Assembly: GCF_918698095.1 (NCBI RefSeq)
Contig: NZ_CAKKLY010000026.1
Coordinates: 1-64,000 of the forward strand
Origin: Arthrobacter sp. Bi83
GTDB taxonomy: Bacteria; Actinomycetota; Actinomycetes; Actinomycetales; Micrococcaceae
DNA: 64,000 nt
Direction: 5' to 3'
A program made the translations under genes and the position numbers. Position 1 is the first letter of the stretch, and each line of letters begins with the position of its first letter. Under the pieces are notes generated by a model. The model did not search any database. It had not been told where the DNA came from and saw nothing but the letters and a program-made list of their open reading frames with translations. Shown one piece after another: positions 35,771-44,956 of the stretch.

Positions 35771-37426
35771 ATGGCCGGAGTCAGAGCGTCCGGGGGCCTT
35801 TTGCCGGGAGTCCGGAGGGGCAGCTTCCTGATCGGAACGGCGCACCTCCGCGCCGCCGACGTCGCGCAGGCCGCCGCTGATCCGTCAGTGGAAGTCGTCC
35901 TGAGTGCGGAAGCAACGGAGCTCATGGGGCTGTCCCGCGACGTGGTCCAGGCTGCCATCGATTCCGGCCACAGGGTCTATGGGCTCAATACGCTGCTGGG
36001 ATCGGGCCGGGACACGGCTGTGGAGGAGGAGTCCATCCTTGCCTACCAGGTTCAGGTGGTCCGCTACCACCACAGCGGCGTGGGGGCGCTGCTCGCGCCG
36101 GATGAAGTGCGCGCCGTCATGCTCGCGAGGCTCGTCGGTTTCACCCGCGGCGGCTCGGGCGTCCGCCCCGAAATAGCCAGATTCTATGCCGAACTGCTCA
36201 ACCGGGGAGTGGTTCCTGCCGTTCCACGCGACGGTTCCGTGGGCTCCTCTGACCTGACGCAGCTGGCCGCGGTGGCCGCCGTCGCCATCGGCGAGGGGCA
36301 GGCGCTGGCCCCCGACGGCAGTCTGGTGGCCGGTGCCGCTGCGCTCGCCGAGGCCGGCCTTGAGCCGCTGGTCCTGGCCCCTGGCGAGGCACTGGCGCTG
36401 GTCAGCGCCAACTCCTACTCAATCGGCGCCGGCGCGCTCGAGCTCGGCCGGCTCCTGCGGTTTGCCGACCTCGCGGATACCGCTCTGGCCCTGTCGCTGG
36501 AGGCAACCGCAAGGTACGACGGCGGCGGGAACCTCAGCCCGTTTTCGCCGGCCGTGCAGTCGGCCAAGGCGGTGGACGGCCAAAGAATCTCGGCCGCCAA
36601 TGTCCGGCGGCTGGTGCGCGGCGGCTGGCTGGAGGACCCACGGCGTGAAGCCTCGGTGCAGGATGCCTTGTCCTTCCGTGCCGCGCCGCAGACGCACGGA
36701 GCCTTCCGCGCCCAGATCACCGCCCTTGCCGATGCGCTCGAGGTGGAGCTCAACGGCCGGGGCGACAACCCGCTGACGGATGTGGTCGCCGGCCGGATGG
36801 TTTCCGGCGGGAACTTCCAGCCGATGCAGCTGGCGCTGGCCTTCGAAGCCCTGCGCCTGGGACTGGCGCACGTGGGCATCAGCAGTGAACGGCGGATCGC
36901 CAAGCTCTACCCGCCGCAGCGGCTCATCCGGCAGCTGAACCTGGCGGCGGCCCGCAGCGGCACGGCCCTGGCGTCCGAGGAACTGCCGGGCCTGCTCTGG
37001 TATTCGGCCGCGGGGATGGCGGCCGAACTGAAGTTCCTCGCGGCGCCTGCAACACTGGGCGCCCCCACGCTGTCCGCCGATGTGGAGGACCACTCGACGC
37101 TGGCCCCGCTGGCGCTCCAGCAGCTGGAGCGCTCGGTGGAGGTCGCCGGCAGACTCCTCACGATCGAGGCGCTGACGGCCGCCTATCTGCTGGCGGAAGC
37201 GCAGTCAGCGCACACCCGCGGGAGCGAGTCCGCGGATGAGGTGCGGCCGCTCGGCAAGGGGACCGGCGTCGTCGTCGTCCTTTTATCAAAGCTGCTGGCC
37301 GAGCAGCTGCCGGCGGCAGCCCTAGTGGAGCGGGGACGGGACGAACTGGGGGAACTGCTGGCGGTGCTCCCGGAGCTGCGACTCCCGCCGCCGGGTGACG
37401 TGGACGGGTCGGGAGGAGAAACATGA
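35771..37426 (+). CDS. HAL/PAL-family lyase-like protein lacking the MIO triad
   Basis: This 551-residue protein aligns across the histidine/phenylalanine ammonia-lyase family: YGLNTLLGSG near residue 70, RLVGFTRGGSGVRPEIA, QDALSFRAAPQTHGA, and RGDNPLTDVV followed by VSGGNFQPMQLA and SSERRI. The Ala-Ser-Gly triad that cyclises to the MIO electrophile is not present. The normal GSVGASGDL reads GSVGSSDL (155-162), one residue shorter. A standard ammonia-lyase reaction is therefore unlikely. The ATG at 35771 starts the conserved protein. It overlaps the PLP enzyme gene (ATGA). Confidence 0.82.
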   Translation: MAGVRASGGLLPGVRRGSFLIGTAHLRAADVAQAAADPSVEVVLSAEATELMGLSRDVVQAAIDSGHRVYGLNTLLGSGRDTAVEEESILAYQVQVVRYHHSGVGALLAPDEVRAVMLARLVGFTRGGSGVRPEIARFYAELLNRGVVPAVPRDGSVGSSDLTQLAAVAAVAIGEGQALAPDGSLVAGAAALAEAGLEPLVLAPGEALALVSANSYSIGAGALELGRLLRFADLADTALALSLEATARYDGGGNLSPFSPAVQSAKAVDGQRISAANVRRLVRGGWLEDPRREASVQDALSFRAAPQTHGAFRAQITALADALEVELNGRGDNPLTDVVAGRMVSGGNFQPMQLALAFEALRLGLAHVGISSERRIAKLYPPQRLIRQLNLAAARSGTALASEELPGLLWYSAAGMAAELKFLAAPATLGAPTLSADVEDHSTLAPLALQQLERSVEVAGRLLTIEALTAAYLLAEAQSAHTRGSESADEVRPLGKGTGVVVVLLSKLLAEQLPAAALVERGRDELGELLAVLPELRLPPPGDVDGSGGET

Positions 37427-38472
37427 GCACCATGACAGGCAGGCACGAGCCGCCACGGCATGCGGCGCCAGTCGTGGATCTGGGGGCAGACGCCGGGTCC
37501 GTGCTGGCGAAGGTGGGCAACACGCCGCTGGTGCCCCTGCCCGTGCTGAGCCGGGGCCTTGGCAGCACGGTTTTCGCCAAGCTGGAATCGGAGAACCCGG
37601 GCGGGTCCATCAAGGACCGGACGGCCCTGAGCATGGTCCGCGCGGCCGAGCGCAGCGGCGAGCTGCAGCCCGGCGGCACGATTGTGGAGAGCACGTCAGG
37701 GAACACCGGGATCGGGCTGGCCCTGATCGGAGCCCTCACCGGGCATCCAGTGGTGGTGGTGACAGGCGAGTCCATCTCCACGGAAAAACTTGAGGCGCTG
37801 CGGCGCTATGGTGCACAGGTCCTGTTCACGGACTGGAGCGCCCCGTCGGATTCGCCGGCAAATGCGAGGGCGGTTGCTGCCCGCATCACCGCCGAAACCC
37901 CGGGCGCGTGGCGGCCGCTGCAGTTCGACAATCCAGCCAACCCGCGGGCGCACTACGACGGGACGGCCCCGGAAATCTGGGAGCAGACGGCTGGAAGGAT
38001 CACGCACTTCGTGGCGGGGGTCGGCACCGGGGGCACCATCACGGGGAACGGCCGGTACCTGAAAGAGAAGTCCGCCGGCCACGTGGAGGTGATCGGCGCC
38101 GATCCGTACGGCTCGGTCTACAGCGGCGGTCACCCCGGACAGATCCTGGTGGACGGCGTGGGCAACTCCTGGCCCAGGCCCGACTGGCCGAAGGTCTTTG
38201 ACCGCGGCCTCCTGGACCGGTTTCTCCGGATCCCGAACGACGAGGTGTACACCACGCTGCACCGGCTGCTCAATGAGGAGGGCCTGTCCCTGGGACCGTC
38301 CTCGGGGCTGACCGTGGCCGCAGCACTCCGCGTGGCGCGGGCGGCGCCGCGCGGGTCAGTGGTGGTGGCGATAGCTCCGGACACCGGCAGCAATTACCTG
38401 AGCAAGGCCTTTAATCCTGTGTGGCTGGCGGACAACCACATCCATCTGGCCGCGGACCTGGCAGAGGAGTAG
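37423..38472 (+). CDS. Cysteine-synthase-like PLP-dependent enzyme
   Basis: This 349-residue fold-type II PLP enzyme has the PLP lysine in NPGGSIKDR, the substrate loop STSGNTG, and the phosphate loop GVGTGGTITGNG. It resembles cysteine synthase and cystathionine beta-synthase, but also SbnA-type enzymes that make other beta-substituted alanines. It is coupled to the MIO-less lyase and the FMN monooxygenase, so a dedicated biosynthetic role is as likely as cysteine synthesis. It ends with an unusual DNHIHLAADLAEE tail. Confidence 0.87.
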   Translation: MSTMTGRHEPPRHAAPVVDLGADAGSVLAKVGNTPLVPLPVLSRGLGSTVFAKLESENPGGSIKDRTALSMVRAAERSGELQPGGTIVESTSGNTGIGLALIGALTGHPVVVVTGESISTEKLEALRRYGAQVLFTDWSAPSDSPANARAVAARITAETPGAWRPLQFDNPANPRAHYDGTAPEIWEQTAGRITHFVAGVGTGGTITGNGRYLKEKSAGHVEVIGADPYGSVYSGGHPGQILVDGVGNSWPRPDWPKVFDRGLLDRFLRIPNDEVYTTLHRLLNEEGLSLGPSSGLTVAAALRVARAAPRGSVVVAIAPDTGSNYLSKAFNPVWLADNHIHLAADLAEE

Positions 38473-38496
38473 TTCCCCGGCCCGCATCTGCTTGCA

Positions 38497-38531
38497 TCAG
38501 GAAGCGGGGCCCTTTGTCAGGAAGCGGGGCC
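38497..38531. repeat. 15-bp direct repeat duplicating the end of the EAL gene
   Basis: TCAGGAAGCGGGGCC occurs at 38497-38511 and 38517-38531, a 20-bp period. The second copy encodes the last four residues and stop codon of the EAL gene on the minus strand; the first copy is beyond the stop. Confidence 0.8.
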
Positions 38532-39611
38532 GCTCGCGGCGGACTCGCGTTCAGACTCTGTCCAGGCGTTCCAGTCCAGCGGGTGCACCGACGGCCGGCC
38601 CAGGAGATAACCCTGCGCCGCAACGATGCCGAGCTCGGTGACCGCAGCGAGTTCGGCCAGGGTTTCGACGCCCTGTACCGCGAAGGCGGCACCGATGTGA
38701 CTGGCGAGTTCGGCCATGGCGGCGACTCGGGTCCGCTGTCCCTCCGAGCGATCGATGTCCGCGATGAACCCGCGGTCCAGCTTGATGATATCGGGGTGGA
38801 GTTCCAGGACCTGGTCCATGGAGGTGAATCCGGCGCCGGCGCCGTCCACGGCAATCTGCAGTCCGCGGCGGCGGAGCGGTGCCAGGGCTGCGGTCAGCGA
38901 CTGGTACTGGTCTCGGGGGACTGCGCCGTTCAGCTCGATGACGATCCGGTCGAGGGCCAGCTGGGAATGCTCCAGCAAACCCTGGATCCGGGGATCCATG
39001 CACGTGGCCGGCGTGAGGTTCAGCGCGATGAAGAGGTGCGCGGGGACCGTCTGAGCTGCGGTGAGTGCCCGGAGCAGGGCGGCGATTTCGAGATCGGTAC
39101 CAAGACCAACGGATTCTGCCTCGGTGAACCAGTGGTCGGCGCTGGCGCCGTCATCGCTGACGAACCGGGTGAGGGCCTCGACGCCGATCACGTTCCCGGC
39201 CGGAAGGCTGCGGATCGGCTGGAAGGCCGTCATGAGCATCTTGTCGCCAAGGACGGCTTCGATCCGGTTCCTGCTGCGCCGCGTGAATGGAACCGGGACA
39301 GGCTCGGCTGCCCGGATTGGCACAACTTCGGCCCCTTCATCCTCGCTGTTGGTGATCGCTGTGGTCGCAGTGAGGTGCTGGAGGAGCGCACGTTCGGGGT
39401 GATCGGGATGCGCCGCCACCAGCTCGCGGAGTTTGCTGCGGGTCCAGTCGCTCTCAGGATCGGACTCCGCCAGCAGGACGTCGATAATTTCCTGGGCCTG
39501 CCAGCGCACAGTTATTTCACCCACGTCACCTGGCAAGGCTGCCTGGGCCCCCCGGCCCTCGGTGGGTAGTGAGTTTGTCAATGAAGGAAGGGAGGTTTCA
39601 TCCCTGGACAT
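38517..39611 (-). CDS. EAL domain protein, probably catalytically inactive
   Basis: Residues 110-352 form an EAL domain, the fold of cyclic-di-GMP phosphodiesterases, after an N-terminal 110-residue region of no recognised type. EALTR (145-149), NLT (198-200) and KLDR (277-280) are kept. The DDFG motif reads DGAG (256-259), the ELTE motif reads ELNG (226-229), and the EGVET motif reads QGVET (313-317). Metal binding and hydrolysis are therefore unlikely, and it may act as a sensor or partner protein. It converges on the PLP enzyme gene. Confidence 0.8.
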   Translation of the reverse strand: MSRDETSLPSLTNSLPTEGRGAQAALPGDVGEITVRWQAQEIIDVLLAESDPESDWTRSKLRELVAAHPDHPERALLQHLTATTAITNSEDEGAEVVPIRAAEPVPVPFTRRSRNRIEAVLGDKMLMTAFQPIRSLPAGNVIGVEALTRFVSDDGASADHWFTEAESVGLGTDLEIAALLRALTAAQTVPAHLFIALNLTPATCMDPRIQGLLEHSQLALDRIVIELNGAVPRDQYQSLTAALAPLRRRGLQIAVDGAGAGFTSMDQVLELHPDIIKLDRGFIADIDRSEGQRTRVAAMAELASHIGAAFAVQGVETLAELAAVTELGIVAAQGYLLGRPSVHPLDWNAWTESERESAASGPAS

Positions 39612-39778
39612 CGGCTATTCCTTTATGGATACTCGCTCCGGCTGAGCCCGGAACCGGGCCCTGCTCCGCTGCATCCCTGCGGGATGTGGCGGGCGGGCCG
39701 TTCTAGAAGCGTACAACGGCTGTGAGCGACTTGTCTGCTTTATTCAGTACCCACATTTCACGTGCAACTTTACGCGCA

Positions 39779-41287
39779 TCAGGGCAGCGGCCTTGGGCGG
39801 AGGTCCTTCGCGGCCGGGCCTTGGATGACGGCGCCGTCGATGGCGAACCGGGAACCGTGGCAGGGGCAGTCCCAGCTCACGTCCTCCGCGTTGAACCCGA
39901 CGGTGCAGCCGAGGTGGGTGCAGACAGCCGAGACGGCCTGAACCCTCCCCGCGGGGTCGGTATAGACAGCTGTCAGCTCTCCGTCCAGGTCAACCACCGT
40001 TCCTGCTCCGGGCGCAGGGATTGCGAGGTAGGGCTGGACAGCCGGCCCGGGAGCCGCACTGTCCGGCGGGGCGTCCTCCGCCCGGGATTGTGCCGCCGCC
40101 GTCATGGGCGTGGGCCGGCTGCTGTCAAACATCGCCGCCCAGGGGTTGTGCCGGCCGCAGAGGGCGTCCGTGAGGATGAGCGCAGCGGCGGTGCCGTTGG
40201 TCAGGCCCCATTTGCGCAGCCCGGTGATCACGTGGACGTGCTTGGCGTCGGGGAACAGGGGGCCGACGTAAGGCAACCCGTCCACGGGCATGGCGTCCTG
40301 GGTGGACCAGCGGTAGGCGGCCTCGCCGGCTCCGAGGCGCTCGCGGGAGAAGGACGCCAGCCGGGCATACCGCGGGGCGGAGTCGCCGCCGTCGGACACC
40401 CGGTGCCCCTCACCTCCGGTGAGCACGTAACTGGCGCCATCGACGTCGACGGTCAGGATGGAGCGCATCGGCTCGTCAACGCTGATGAAGGTGGCATCCA
40501 GGGTTGGCCCGCCGGCGCGGCTGGCGACGATGTAGGAGCGGTGCGGGTAACACCGCGCATCGAAGGATCCCCGGTCCCCGAACGGCACATTCGTGGCCAC
40601 GATGACGTCCCTTGCCCGGACGGAACCTTGCTCGGTGTCCACCACGGCCGGCCCGCCGTCCCGGAGGCCCACGGCCCGGGTCTCCTCGAACACGAAGCTG
40701 CCGTCGCCGTCGACCGCGTCGGCGAGGCCCTGAAGGTACTTGAGTGCGTGGAGCTGCGCCTGGCCGTCGAAGCGGACGGCGCCCCGTACTGGAAAGGGCA
40801 AGGGAACATCGGTGGTGAAGGAAGACGGCAGGCCGAGCCCGGCAGCGAGGTCGGCTTCTGTCCTGACCAGGTCCAGGGCCGCCTGCGATTCTGCGTAGGT
40901 GTAGTTGGCCACGCGCCGGAAGCCGCAGTCGATGCGTTCCTCCGACACTGTGCGGGCTATGTGCTCGAGCGCGGCCTGGTTGGCCTGCCCGTAGGTGCGC
41001 GCGGTGGCGTTACCGTGGCTTTCAGCGAGTTCGGAGTACACGAGCCGGTGCAGCGACGTGACTTTGCCGGTGGTGTGGCCCGTGACTCCGGTGCCCACCC
41101 GCGCCGCCTCGATGACCGCGACGGTCTGGCCGGCACGCTTGAGGGCCAACGCCGCCGTCAGCCCAGCCACGCCGCCGCCGATCACCGCAACATCGACCTC
41201 GACGTCGGCAACCAGCTGCGGATAGCCGGTGGTTCCGGCGGTCGCCACCCAGAGGGACACCGGCTTGCCTTCGGTCCGCTCAGTCAC
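39779..41287 (-). CDS. FAD-dependent oxidoreductase with C-terminal Rieske domain
   Basis: This 502-residue protein begins with a DadA/glycine-oxidase-like FAD domain (VAVIGGGVAGLTAALALKRAGQ at about residue 30). It ends with a Rieske [2Fe-2S] domain carrying CTHLGC and CPCHGS ligand pairs in the last 60 residues. Such fusions are common in actinobacteria and of unknown substrate. The 167 bases upstream of the EAL gene hold no gene I can support. Confidence 0.88.
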   Translation of the reverse strand: MTERTEGKPVSLWVATAGTTGYPQLVADVEVDVAVIGGGVAGLTAALALKRAGQTVAVIEAARVGTGVTGHTTGKVTSLHRLVYSELAESHGNATARTYGQANQAALEHIARTVSEERIDCGFRRVANYTYAESQAALDLVRTEADLAAGLGLPSSFTTDVPLPFPVRGAVRFDGQAQLHALKYLQGLADAVDGDGSFVFEETRAVGLRDGGPAVVDTEQGSVRARDVIVATNVPFGDRGSFDARCYPHRSYIVASRAGGPTLDATFISVDEPMRSILTVDVDGASYVLTGGEGHRVSDGGDSAPRYARLASFSRERLGAGEAAYRWSTQDAMPVDGLPYVGPLFPDAKHVHVITGLRKWGLTNGTAAALILTDALCGRHNPWAAMFDSSRPTPMTAAAQSRAEDAPPDSAAPGPAVQPYLAIPAPGAGTVVDLDGELTAVYTDPAGRVQAVSAVCTHLGCTVGFNAEDVSWDCPCHGSRFAIDGAVIQGPAAKDLRPRPLP

Positions 41288-41329
41288 GGCCCCACCTTTC
41301 CTCGGGCGGGGCCTGCCGGCGAGGACCGC

Positions 41330-41452
41330 TCACGTGTATGACATGTCCGGCTCATTGCCGCTGTCGTCCTGCACCCAGGTGGTGAAGTCCGCCAGCGACA
41401 TGAAGCAGTAGTAATCGCAGTACCGCAGGTTCTTTTTCTCCGCCTTGCTCAT
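41330..41452 (-). CDS. Possible 40-residue small protein
   Basis: An ATG at 41452 opens a 40-codon frame whose product begins MSKAEKKNLRYCDYYCFMSL and ends with NEPDMSYT. The composition, rich in Tyr, Cys, Asp and Lys, is unlike random high-GC translation. No ribosome site directly precedes it. However, a strong AGGAGG lies before an overlapping ATG at 41534 in another frame, whose product would be a 60-residue Arg/Leu-rich peptide. Translational coupling from that frame is possible. It lies 43 bases upstream of the FAD-Rieske gene. Confidence 0.4.
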   Translation of the reverse strand: MSKAEKKNLRYCDYYCFMSLADFTTWVQDDSGNEPDMSYT

Positions 41453-41594
41453 GACAGCTATTCGTCACCCGCGGCTGCAAGGATGGCGGCCGGCTACCAA
41501 CACGGCCAATGGCAACCAGGGTTATCCAGTCCATGTGAGCTCCTCCTGTGCCAGACCATACCTGTAACGCGTCCGGGAAGGAACGGGCTCGAAG

Positions 41595-42377
41595 CTACGC
41601 GTTGGCGGGACGCGCGCGGCGGATCGGGAACATCGTCTGCGGGGGCCCGGCGGCACCCAGGAACTTCAGGATCAGGGCGTTGACTGCGTCCGGCTGTTCG
41701 AGGGGAAGCGCGTGCGATGCGCCCGGTATGACCCCCAGTTGGCCCTCAGGCAGCGCTTCGTAGAGGGCGACGGTATGGGACAGTGAGACGAGGTCGTCGT
41801 CGCCGGACAGCACGAGCGCCGGACTGCTGATCTGCGCGACGTCGGCAGCCGTGAGCGTCGGCTCTGCAGCGAACATCGCAAAACTCTTGTTGACGACCTC
41901 AGCCAGGTGCCCCGCTCCGTCAGGGGAGCGTTCGATGTAGGCCTTGCCCAGTTCCTGCGCCATCGGCGAATCGGGATCCATCTCCACGGGAACCATGCCG
42001 TCGTAGTGGAAGTTCGCCCCGATGACCACGAGCTTCCGCACCAGATCGGGCCGCTGCAAGGCGACGAGCAGGGCGATGATCCCGCCGTCGCTCCACCCCA
42101 CCAGGTGGGCCGAGCCCTCCACGACATTTTCCAGCACACCGATGGTTTCGGCCGCCATGCCGGCGTAGTGGAAGTCGGCGTCGGTGTCGGCCGTGTATCC
42201 GTGGCCGCGGCGGTCGAAGGCGACAACGCGGAAGCTTTCGGAAAGGCCCGGCCCGATGCTGTTGAGCAGCTCGTCGCTGTTGCTGAGGCCCCCGTGCAGC
42301 AGCAGGAGCGGTGTGCCTGACCCGCCTTGGTCCTCGACCCATGTCGGGTGCCCGTTGATTTCCACTGTGCTGGCCAT
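41595..42377 (-). CDS. Alpha/beta hydrolase
   Basis: This 260-residue serine hydrolase fold has LLLLHGGLSNS (oxyanion region) near residue 26 and the nucleophile elbow GWSDGG. The acid is in LVLSGDDDLVSL, and the catalytic His in GASHALPLE. It resembles 3-oxoadipate enol-lactonase-type hydrolases, but the substrate is unknown. It lies about 50 bases downstream of pabC on the same strand. Confidence 0.87.
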   Translation of the reverse strand: MASTVEINGHPTWVEDQGGSGTPLLLLHGGLSNSDELLNSIGPGLSESFRVVAFDRRGHGYTADTDADFHYAGMAAETIGVLENVVEGSAHLVGWSDGGIIALLVALQRPDLVRKLVVIGANFHYDGMVPVEMDPDSPMAQELGKAYIERSPDGAGHLAEVVNKSFAMFAAEPTLTAADVAQISSPALVLSGDDDLVSLSHTVALYEALPEGQLGVIPGASHALPLEQPDAVNALILKFLGAAGPPQTMFPIRRARPANA

Positions 42378-42428
42378 GGTTCGCTATTTTCCTCCAGGCC
42401 GGCCAGCACCACAACCGCCGGCGGGCGT

Positions 42429-43361
42429 TTACTCGATCCCGGCGAACAGCTCGTTGAGCTCGGCGGTCAGCTGCTTCCGCAGTGCCGGCGTGCCGATCTC
42501 TTTGCCGTCGATGTGGTTCACCGGCGCCAGCAGCCTGATGCTGGAAATCAGCCAGACGGCGTCAGCGTCAAACAGGTCCTGGGGCTCCAGCGGGCCGTAG
42601 CCCAGCTCCCAGCCGGCCGCCTTGGCGGCCGCGAACAGCGCCCCCTGGGAGGTACCGGCGAGGATGCCGCTGTCCAGCTGCGGTGTGATGAGCCGCTTGG
42701 CCGTTTCGCCGTCGTCGGACGTTTCGACGTGCGCCAGCAGAACGGTCGACGTCGGGCCCTCCAGCACACGGCCGTCTGACGATGTGAAGATGACGTCGTC
42801 GGCGCCCTGCTTGTGGGCGTGGCGCAGGGCGGCCATATTCACGGCGTAGGAGAGCGTCTTGGCGCCGAGCAGCAGCCACGGGGCGCGTTCGGCGACGTCA
42901 CTGTCGTAGCCCCGGTCCAACAGGATGACGTCGATGCCCGCCTCGCGCTGCCGGCGTCCGGCGGCGGCCACAGCCGACACCTGGACCCAGCAGGTGGGGG
43001 CGGAGGCGCCCTCCGCTCCGCGCGTTACCAGGAGCTTGACCACGGCCTCGTCCTCCTCGGGCGACGCCGCGGGGTTGTCGGAACGGAACGCCGCGACGCC
43101 CGTCTCGATGGCCCGCCGCCAGGTCTCCTGGCCGGGGATTTCAAGGTCCAGGGCCCGTGCAGAGCCGCCCAGGCGGTCCAGATGCGCCTGGATCTTGCGG
43201 GTCCGGCCTGCCACGGCGAGCATGGACTCGAAAACGCCGTCGCCGCGCGTGGCTCCTTGGTCGGTGGCCATCAGCTGCGGCTGCGCGGGGTCGGCAATCC
43301 GGCCGTATTCATAGTCCGGGTCGAGGAATACCAGCACGGTGGCGGAGGCAGGAGAAGTCAT
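42429..43361 (-). CDS. pabC: Aminodeoxychorismate lyase / class IV aminotransferase
   Basis: This 310-residue fold-type IV PLP protein has a GDGVFESMLAVAGR start motif, the PLP lysine in LGAKTLSYAVNMAALRHA, and the EGPTSTVLLAHV phosphate-binding loop. The nearby PabB fusion makes aminodeoxychorismate lyase (4-aminobenzoate for folate) the best assignment. A branched-chain aminotransferase-like activity cannot be excluded. Confidence 0.82.
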   Translation of the reverse strand: MTSPASATVLVFLDPDYEYGRIADPAQPQLMATDQGATRGDGVFESMLAVAGRTRKIQAHLDRLGGSARALDLEIPGQETWRRAIETGVAAFRSDNPAASPEEDEAVVKLLVTRGAEGASAPTCWVQVSAVAAAGRRQREAGIDVILLDRGYDSDVAERAPWLLLGAKTLSYAVNMAALRHAHKQGADDVIFTSSDGRVLEGPTSTVLLAHVETSDDGETAKRLITPQLDSGILAGTSQGALFAAAKAAGWELGYGPLEPQDLFDADAVWLISSIRLLAPVNHIDGKEIGTPALRKQLTAELNELFAGIE

Positions 43362-43455
43362 GCCTCAAGCTTAGTGCGGGCCGTCCCCGATAGGCTGTGC
43401 TGGACCGTCCCTTCCGGAATGCCTCCGAGGGCAAGACATACTGGAGGTTTCACCT

Positions 43456-44943
43456 GTGTTGTGGCCATTTCCGCTTGCCGGAACCTTGCCGTCCTGGTTG
43501 ATCCTGCTGCTGGGCACCGCCGACTTCATCATCCGCGTGCTCGCCGTAGGCATCATCCCCGGCAACCGCCGGCCCACCACCGCCATGGCGTGGCTGCTGG
43601 GCATTTTCTTCGTGCCGGCCGTGGGCCTGATCCTTTTCCTGCTCTTTGGCAACTTCCGGCTGTCCCGGCGCCGAGTGGAGCAGCAGCAGCTGGTCAGCGA
43701 AAGGGTGCGGGCACGCACCTCGGTGCTGTCCGACGTCGGAAGCGACTACTCTGGGCCCGAGTGGGTGCAGTCCGCCGCCGAACTGAACCGCCGGCTGGGC
43801 TCGATTCCCATGGTGGACGGCAACTCGGTGGAGCTGATTCCCGGCTACCCGGACTCCATCAGGGCCATGACCGAGGACGTCCGGAAAGCCAAAAGGTTCA
43901 TCAACGCCGAGTTCTACATCATGAGCACAGACCACGTGACGGATGACCTGCTCACTGCGCTGGAAGAGGCGGCCGACCGCGGCGTCGAAGTCCGCGTGCT
44001 CTTTGACCACATCGGCACCCTTCGGGTCAGGGGCTACCGCAAGCTCCTCAAGCGCCTCAGGGCCAGCCGGATCCAGTGGCGGCGGATGCTCCCGCTGCTG
44101 CCCATCCACGGCCAGTGGCGCCGGCCGGACCTGCGGAACCACCGCAAGATCATGGTGATTGACGGCGAAGTGGCGTTCACCGGATCGCAGAACCTGATCG
44201 AGCCGTCCTACAACAACCCCAAGCACCGCAAGGTGGGGCGTGAATGGGTGGAACTGATGGCCCGGCTGCGCGGCCCCATCGTGCCCACTCTCAACGTCGT
44301 CTTCGCCACCGACTGGCTCAGCGAGACGGACGAGTCGCTGGAAGCCCAGCTGCAGGCCCAGCTGGAGCTTCCCGCCGAGACCTCACCCGGCACCGTCACG
44401 GCGCAGGTGGTTCCCAGCGGCCCCGGGTTCAGCACGGAAAACAATCTCCGGCTGTTCAACACGCTCATCTACTCGGCCCAGCACCGGATCTCCATCTGCA
44501 GCCCGTACTTTGTGCCGGACGACTCACTCCTTTATGCGATCACCACCGCGTCGCAGCGTGGCGTCGACGTCGAACTCTTTGTCTCCGAAAAGGGCGACCA
44601 GTTCCTGGTCCACCACGCTCAGCAGTCGTACTACAAGGCGCTGCTCGAGGCGGGCGTGAGGATCTACCTCTACAAGGCGCCCTTCGTGCTGCATGCCAAG
44701 CACTTCACCATCGACGACGAAGTGGCCGTCCTCGGCTCCAGCAACATGGACATGCGATCCTTCTCGCTGAACATGGAGGTGTCGGTGATGTTGCTCGGGA
44801 CGGAGATCGTGAACAGCATGCGTGCGGTGGAGGACACGTACCGTGACATCTCGCACGAACTCAATCTCGAGGATTGGATGCGCCGGCCCCTGGCCGCGAG
44901 GTACGTGGACAACGTGGCCAGGCTAACGGCAACAGTTCAGTAG
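43456..44943 (+). CDS. cls: Cardiolipin synthase
   Basis: This 495-residue phospholipase-D superfamily enzyme forms cardiolipin from phosphatidylglycerol at the membrane. Two N-terminal membrane helices (residues 1-60) precede two HKD motifs: HRKIMVID in the first half and HAKHFTID in the second, each followed by a Gly-Ser-x-Asn. It starts with GTG and is flanked by two minus-strand folate genes. Confidence 0.92.
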   Translation: MLWPFPLAGTLPSWLILLLGTADFIIRVLAVGIIPGNRRPTTAMAWLLGIFFVPAVGLILFLLFGNFRLSRRRVEQQQLVSERVRARTSVLSDVGSDYSGPEWVQSAAELNRRLGSIPMVDGNSVELIPGYPDSIRAMTEDVRKAKRFINAEFYIMSTDHVTDDLLTALEEAADRGVEVRVLFDHIGTLRVRGYRKLLKRLRASRIQWRRMLPLLPIHGQWRRPDLRNHRKIMVIDGEVAFTGSQNLIEPSYNNPKHRKVGREWVELMARLRGPIVPTLNVVFATDWLSETDESLEAQLQAQLELPAETSPGTVTAQVVPSGPGFSTENNLRLFNTLIYSAQHRISICSPYFVPDDSLLYAITTASQRGVDVELFVSEKGDQFLVHHAQQSYYKALLEAGVRIYLYKAPFVLHAKHFTIDDEVAVLGSSNMDMRSFSLNMEVSVMLLGTEIVNSMRAVEDTYRDISHELNLEDWMRRPLAARYVDNVARLTATVQ

Positions 44944-44956
44944 ATAGCCCGGGGGA

